From NCBI GenBank assembly GCA_045801465.1, contig JBJMSU010000159.1:1-25026 (forward strand): a stretch of 25,026 nucleotides of DNA, read 5' to 3'. Under the pieces are notes generated by a model, which was not told the origin of the DNA, did not search any database, and was given only the letters and a program-made list of their open reading frames with translations. Of the stretch, positions 20,893 to 25,026 are shown piece by piece. Each line of letters starts with the position of its first letter. The stretch's first letter is position 1. A program made the position numbers and the translations under genes. The stretch is from DATFWC01 sp045801465 (GTDB lineage: Bacteria; Pseudomonadota; Alphaproteobacteria; Rhizobiales; Xanthobacteraceae).

Positions 20893-23232
20893 ATGACTGC
20901 GGACACACACACGGCGCACCATGGGCGCGTTGAGGACGAGCGCCTTCTGCGCGGCGGCGGACGCTTCATGGATGACGCAGCGCCGCCCGGTCACGCGTCC
21001 GTGGCATTCGTGCGCTCGCCGCACGCTTTCGCGCGCATTGTCTCGGTCGATGTCGAGGAAGCCCGCCGCGCGCCGGGGGTACTCGCGGTCCTGACCGCGG
21101 CCGATATGGAAGCGGCGGGCGTGGGGAATATCTCCCGCCATCCGCCCATGACCGGACGCAACGGCGCCAAGGTGGTGCAGACGAACCGCCCGGCACTGGC
21201 CGGGGATCGGGTCCTCCACGTGGGTCAGCCGGTGGTCGCGGTCATCGCCGAGACGCGGGACGCGGCCCTGGACGCGGCCGAGCTGATCGCGGTCGAATAC
21301 GAGACGCTGCAGCCGGTCATCGACGTCCGCGACGCGGTCCGTCCCGACGCACCGCAATTGTGGCCGGAAGCTCCCGGCAACACCGTTCTCGATTGGCCCG
21401 GTCCCGTGGCCGACGACGGCAGCAAGGCCAAAGCGGTGGAGGAGGCGATCGCCACGGCGGCTCACGTGGCACGCATCACGGAGATCAATCAGCGCATCAT
21501 GGTCGCCAGCATGGAGCCACGCGGCGCCAGCGCCAGCTATGACCCGGCGACCGACAGCTACGTATTACGGGCTTCGTCTCAGGGGGTCGGACCGCTGCGC
21601 GACGCAATGCTGCCGGTCATGGGGCTCAAGCGCGAGCAGCTGACTGTGCTGACCGACGATATCGGCGGCGCCTTTGGCATGAAGACCTCGGTCTACCCGG
21701 AATATCCCGTCCTCCTGGTGGCGGCGCGGCAGATCGGCCGGCCGGTGCATTGGATGGCAGCGCGCAGCGAATCCTTCCTCAGCGATAACCAGGCGCGCGA
21801 CACCGTAACGGGCGCCGAGCTCGCGCTCGATGCCGACGGCCGGTTTCTCGCCCTGCGCATTCGCCATCTGGCCGGGATCGGCGGGTTCCTCGGCTCGCTC
21901 GGTGTGCACATCCAGACCAACAATTTCTCGCGCTGCTTCCCGGGCATGTACGACATTCCGCGCGTCCTGGTCGAAGTGCGGTGCGTCCTCACCAACACGG
22001 TCCCGCTCGGCCCCTATCGGGGCGCCGGCCGGCCCGAGGCGAATTATGTGCTCGAGCGGGTGGTGGACGAGGCCGCGCGCATCAGCGGCATCGACCGGGT
22101 GAAGCTGCGCCGCCGCAACCTCATTCGGCGCTCCGCGATTCCGTACAAGACGGCGGTCGGCACCGTGTACGACAGCGGCGATTTTCCACCGATCTTCGAA
22201 AAGGCGCTGGAGTTGAGCGACGTTGCCGGATTTCGCGCGCGGCGGCGGGAGGCGGCGAAGCGCCGCAAATATCGAGGGCTCGGGATTTCCTGCTTCCTCG
22301 AACATTCCGGCGGCGCGCCGACCGAAGGCGCGTCTTTGAGCTTCCCGGGCGACCGGACATTGGTGCTCGGCCTCGGCGTGCAGTCGACCGGCCAGGGCCA
22401 TGCGACGGTGTATCCGCGGCTGGTGGCGGAGCGGCTCGGGATTGATCCCAAACTCGTGCAGCACCGGCATGGTGACAGCCGTCTGGAGATCGACGGCTTC
22501 GCCTCGGTCGCTTCGCGCTCGGCCATGATGGTGAGCGCCGCTGCCATCGACGCCGTCGACAAGGTGCTGGAAAAGGGACGCAAGCTGGCGGCGAACCTCC
22601 TGGAAGCCGCGGAGTCTGACATCGCCTACCGCGACGGCGCCTTCGAGGTCGCTGGAACCGACCGCCGCATGTCGCTGTTCGACGTCGCCGAGAAGGCCTC
22701 CGACATGGCGGCGCGCGGCCTCCTCCCGGAGTCGCTCGACACCAAAGTGAGCCGCGACACGCCGCAAGCCTTCCCCAACGGGTGCCACATCGCCGAAGTG
22801 GAGATCGATCCGGACACCGGGAGCGTCGCGTTGATGTCCTACGCGGCGGTGGACGATTGCGGCACGGTGCTCGATCCGACCATCGTGCACGGACAGATCC
22901 ATGGCGGTCTGGCGCAGGGCCTGGGCCAGGCCCTGTTCGAGCAGGCCGTCTACGATCGCGACGGCCAGCTGGTGACCGGCTCCTTCATGGATTACGCCAT
23001 GCCGCGCGCCGACGACATGCCGGACATCCAGGACGACAACCACCCGGTGCCGGCGACCACGAACCCGCTCGGCGTCAAGGGCGTGGGCGAAGCCGGCACG
23101 ATCGGCTCGCTCGCGGCAATCATGAACGCCATCGCCGATGCCATCCCGGGCGGCGCCGGCACCAGGCTGCAAATGCCGGCGACGCCAGAGAAAGTCTGGC
23201 GCGCCTGCCATGACGGCGCCGCCAAGAGCTGA
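20893..23232 (+). CDS. Molybdenum hydroxylase large subunit (CoxL/XdhB-like)
   Basis: 779 residues of the xanthine dehydrogenase family molybdopterin-binding subunit. The N-terminal a/b hammerhead domain (RLLRGGGRFMDDAAPPGHASVAFVRSPHAFARI) is followed by molybdopterin-binding segments: DDIGGAFGMKTSVYPEY (about 256-272), PYRGAGRPEANYVLERVVD (about 374-392) and VKGVGEAGTIGS near the C-terminus with the expected catalytic Glu. PYRGAGR resembles the form II motif AYRGAGR, not the AYxCSFR of true CO dehydrogenase, so an aldehyde or N-heterocycle hydroxylase is more likely. The FeS (CoxS) and FAD (CoxM) subunit genes are not adjacent. The ATG at 20893 is preferred over a GTG at 20842; its ribosome site (AGGCCAAG) is weak. 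Confidence 0.9.
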   Translation: MTADTHTAHHGRVEDERLLRGGGRFMDDAAPPGHASVAFVRSPHAFARIVSVDVEEARRAPGVLAVLTAADMEAAGVGNISRHPPMTGRNGAKVVQTNRPALAGDRVLHVGQPVVAVIAETRDAALDAAELIAVEYETLQPVIDVRDAVRPDAPQLWPEAPGNTVLDWPGPVADDGSKAKAVEEAIATAAHVARITEINQRIMVASMEPRGASASYDPATDSYVLRASSQGVGPLRDAMLPVMGLKREQLTVLTDDIGGAFGMKTSVYPEYPVLLVAARQIGRPVHWMAARSESFLSDNQARDTVTGAELALDADGRFLALRIRHLAGIGGFLGSLGVHIQTNNFSRCFPGMYDIPRVLVEVRCVLTNTVPLGPYRGAGRPEANYVLERVVDEAARISGIDRVKLRRRNLIRRSAIPYKTAVGTVYDSGDFPPIFEKALELSDVAGFRARRREAAKRRKYRGLGISCFLEHSGGAPTEGASLSFPGDRTLVLGLGVQSTGQGHATVYPRLVAERLGIDPKLVQHRHGDSRLEIDGFASVASRSAMMVSAAAIDAVDKVLEKGRKLAANLLEAAESDIAYRDGAFEVAGTDRRMSLFDVAEKASDMAARGLLPESLDTKVSRDTPQAFPNGCHIAEVEIDPDTGSVALMSYAAVDDCGTVLDPTIVHGQIHGGLAQGLGQALFEQAVYDRDGQLVTGSFMDYAMPRADDMPDIQDDNHPVPATTNPLGVKGVGEAGTIGSLAAIMNAIADAIPGGAGTRLQMPATPEKVWRACHDGAAKS

Positions 23233-23310
23233 CGCCGTTCCGGCCGAGCTGCGCAGCAGCGAGAGCCGGAAACCATGGCCACCGACGTGCGGTATGATTT
23301 CCGGCCGTGA

Positions 23311-24615
23311 TCACGGGTCCCGGCCTTCGCGGGGAACGCCAGCACGCCGGCCACGTCGGCCGAGCGCAACAACTCTGCTCAGGACGCCGGGAGCGATCGC
23401 CAGAGTGGCGAGCAGCACGGTGCCGCCCACGACCCAGCGGATCCGCTCGCGCGCCCGCGCGCGCACCTCCCGCTTCACGAACTCCTCGCCCCGGCGCATC
23501 TCGCTATAGGACTTGATGAACGAGGAAATGCGGCGCACCGCCAGATCGTCCAGCGCCTCCCCGGCGGCACGGCTGCGCGTCTCGAGCTCGTTGAGCTCAT
23601 CCGCCTGGCGGCGATAGCGCTCGGCGTAGGTCGCGGCGTCCTGGTAGATGTCGACCTCGCTCCGAGTGAAATAGAGCCCGCGAACCGACGGAACGAGATA
23701 CTCGGCGACGTCGAACAGGGGCTGATCGGCACGCGGCGCCGCCATGAGAAGGACGGCAGATGCCGCCATGATCAACGCCGCGCACCATCGGCCGGCGATC
23801 ACCAGCCGTCGGGCGATTTGTCCCGCATGCTCCAGCCGCAGCGCAAAGATCAGGCCGGCCAGCGCCAGCATCAGGCCGAAGGCGCACACCATGGCGGCGC
23901 CGGTCGGCAGGTCGCCGAGATAGGAGGCGGCGAGCCCGGCGGCGCTGGCGATCGTGCCTGCGGTCCAGCCGATGGCCAGCTGCCGCGGCAAAGTCTCGGC
24001 GAACAAAACCCCGACCGCCGCCGGCATGATCAAGAAGGAAAACACCAGGAGCACGCCGGCGACCGCAACCGAGCTGGTCACGACGACGCCGAAGCTCGCG
24101 TAGAACATGAACTCCCACAGCCATGCTGCGCCTTCGATGGGCTTGAGCCACCGCCACAGGGCCCAATGGACGAGGCCGATGGCGAGATAAAGCGGAGCGA
24201 TGGCGAAGAGATCGGACGTGCCGGTGGTCAGAATATTCCCGGTGAGAATCTGCTTGAGGTGCTCCGCACCTTGCGGCGCCCGATCGATCATGAGGATCGC
24301 CGCCGCCGCGGCGACCACATAGATCACGCCGATCAGCGCCTCTTGCGGAATCCGCTGCGACCAGCTGCGCGTGAATGCAAGCAGGAAGGCGGCAATCAGC
24401 GTGAAGGCGAGAGAATAAACATAAGTTGCCACGCCCTGCGTCGGATGGCCGAGCATGAAGGCGAGCGTCGCACCCAGCGCGGCGATCTGCGCGAGCGCCA
24501 GGTCGACGAAGATGACGTTGCGCGCCAGGACCTGGAGGCCGAAATAGGTGTGGATGCCGATCAGGCAGAGCGCCACCAGGAACGGCGGCAACAGCAGCGC
24601 GATCGCGTCGCTCAT
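23311..24615 (-). CDS. Metal ABC-3 permease with unusual C-terminal extension
   Basis: 434 residues. Residues 1-262 are a ZnuB/MntB-type permease: FFGLQVLARNVIFVDLALAQIAALGAT-like start (here IHTYFGLQVLARNVIFVDLALAQIAALG), several membrane helices and the family block VAGVLLVFSFLIMPAAVGVLFA. Typical members end about here. A further 170 residues follow: a membrane helix (about 272-293), a charged helical region (about 294-392, ERYRRQADELNELETRSRAAGEALDDL) and another helix (about 394-415). The last 18 residues (GRRGRRAGVPREGRDP) are encoded by the palindromic repeat at 23312. The ATG at 24615 overlaps the stop of the binding-protein gene by 4 bases. It likely imports zinc, manganese or a similar metal; the ATPase is not in the window. 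Confidence 0.88.
   Translation of the reverse strand: MSDAIALLLPPFLVALCLIGIHTYFGLQVLARNVIFVDLALAQIAALGATLAFMLGHPTQGVATYVYSLAFTLIAAFLLAFTRSWSQRIPQEALIGVIYVVAAAAAILMIDRAPQGAEHLKQILTGNILTTGTSDLFAIAPLYLAIGLVHWALWRWLKPIEGAAWLWEFMFYASFGVVVTSSVAVAGVLLVFSFLIMPAAVGVLFAETLPRQLAIGWTAGTIASAAGLAASYLGDLPTGAAMVCAFGLMLALAGLIFALRLEHAGQIARRLVIAGRWCAALIMAASAVLLMAAPRADQPLFDVAEYLVPSVRGLYFTRSEVDIYQDAATYAERYRRQADELNELETRSRAAGEALDDLAVRRISSFIKSYSEMRRGEEFVKREVRARARERIRWVVGGTVLLATLAIAPGVLSRVVALGRRGRRAGVPREGRDP
23312..23339. repeat. Half copy of the CCCGC-arm repeat in a gene 3' end
   Basis: CACGGGTCCCGGCCTTCGCGGGGAACGC matches the right arm of the element at 3018-3107 with few changes. It encodes the C-terminal tail of the ABC-3 permease and abuts its stop codon at 23311-23313. 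Confidence 0.65.
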
Positions 24616-25026
24616 CGCTCGTATGCCGCCAGCAGGGCGTCGATGTTCGTGTCGAACAGCGAGAGATAATCCCGCGCCGAGGGCAATGCTCCAACCGAGC
24701 CTGCCAGCACCGCCACCGCGGCGCCAGCCTTGTCGGCGACGAAGGCCGCGTTCTTCTCCGGCTCGTGCGGCTGCCGCACCACGATGCGCACGCCGTGCTC
24801 GCGCATCGTCCTGATCAGGCCGGCAAGATGCGCTGGACTTGGCGGCACCCCCGGCTTCGGCTCGATCGTGCCGACGAAGTTCAAGCGGAAGCGGCGCGCC
24901 AGATAGGCCCAGGAATTGTGGTACGCGACCAGGCGCATGTCCGTTTGTGGCGCCAGCTTCGCACCCCATTCGCGCAATTTGGTCTCGAGCCGCGCCAGGA
25001 ACGCCAGGCGATTGGCCTCGTAATAT
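24612..25026 (-). CDS. ZnuA-like metal-binding protein, C-terminal part
   Basis: The frame runs from the right window edge to a stop at 24612, giving about 137 C-terminal residues. The block LVAYHNSWAYLARRFRLNFVGTIEPKPGVPPSPAHLAGLIRTMREHGVRIVV is the conserved C-lobe of ZnuA/TroA proteins, and the His in AYHNSW is a metal ligand. The end (LFDTNIDALLAAYER) is typical too. It would be the periplasmic receptor feeding the ABC-3 permease translated next (ATGA overlap). No His-rich loop is visible in this part. The metal cannot be told without the N-terminal half. Confidence 0.9.
   Translation of the reverse strand, partial: YYEANRLAFLARLETKLREWGAKLAPQTDMRLVAYHNSWAYLARRFRLNFVGTIEPKPGVPPSPAHLAGLIRTMREHGVRIVVRQPHEPEKNAAFVADKAGAAVAVLAGSVGALPSARDYLSLFDTNIDALLAAYER

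Noticed and set aside
20893..23232. Carbon monoxide dehydrogenase catalytic subunit
   Set aside because: The active-site segment is PYRGAGR, not the AYxCSFR of form I enzymes, and the coxS and coxM genes are missing.
23333..23357. GGAAC-N16-CGTC on the plus strand
   Set aside because: It is inside the antisense of the ABC permease with a -10 mismatch, and no plus-strand gene follows.

Overview
The window is GC-rich, densely coded DNA from an alphaproteobacterium, most likely of the order Hyphomicrobiales (Rhizobiales). Three things point there: a complete PhyR/NepR/EcfG general stress response (GSR) locus, a fused LigD with domain order phosphoesterase-ligase-polymerase, and several palindromic intergenic repeats of the kind common in Bradyrhizobium-like genomes. 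No tRNA, rRNA, CRISPR array, transposase or phage gene was seen. Species cannot be named from sequence alone.

Left part (1-6.7 kb): the tail of an unidentified gene, a repeat-rich gap, an NfsA-like nitroreductase, a small putative secreted protein, a WD40 protein ending in a cytochrome c domain, and two overlapping molybdopterin genes (a MoeA fused to a periplasmic-binding-protein-like domain, and a divergent MoeA-like protein). A TusA-family sulfur carrier is transcribed divergently from them.

Middle part (6.7-12.1 kb): a NitT/TauT-type ABC importer operon (ATPase, permease, binding protein, each pair overlapping by 4 bases), a D-2-hydroxyacid dehydrogenase, and a two-gene unit of a membrane-anchored protein of unknown function plus a transglutaminase-like protein.

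GSR island (12.2-20.8 kb): an HWE-type PAS histidine kinase, csbD, a DUF883-like membrane-anchored protein, phyR, nepR-ecfG, a DUF1328 mini-protein, ligD, a low-affinity-iron-permease-family protein and a 70-residue membrane protein. Six exact copies of the EcfG-type promoter (GGAAC-N16/17-CGTT) lie here, each intergenic and oriented toward csbD, phyR, nepR-ecfG, ligD, the iron-permease-family gene or the 70-residue protein. I found no exact copy elsewhere in the window. The simplest reading is that the stress regulators and a set of their targets, including a DNA end-joining enzyme, form a contiguous regulon.

Right part (20.9-25.0 kb): a molybdenum hydroxylase large subunit (CoxL/XdhB-like) without its small and medium partners, then, on the opposite strand, a metal ABC-3 permease with an unusual C-terminal extension and a ZnuA-like binding protein cut by the window edge.
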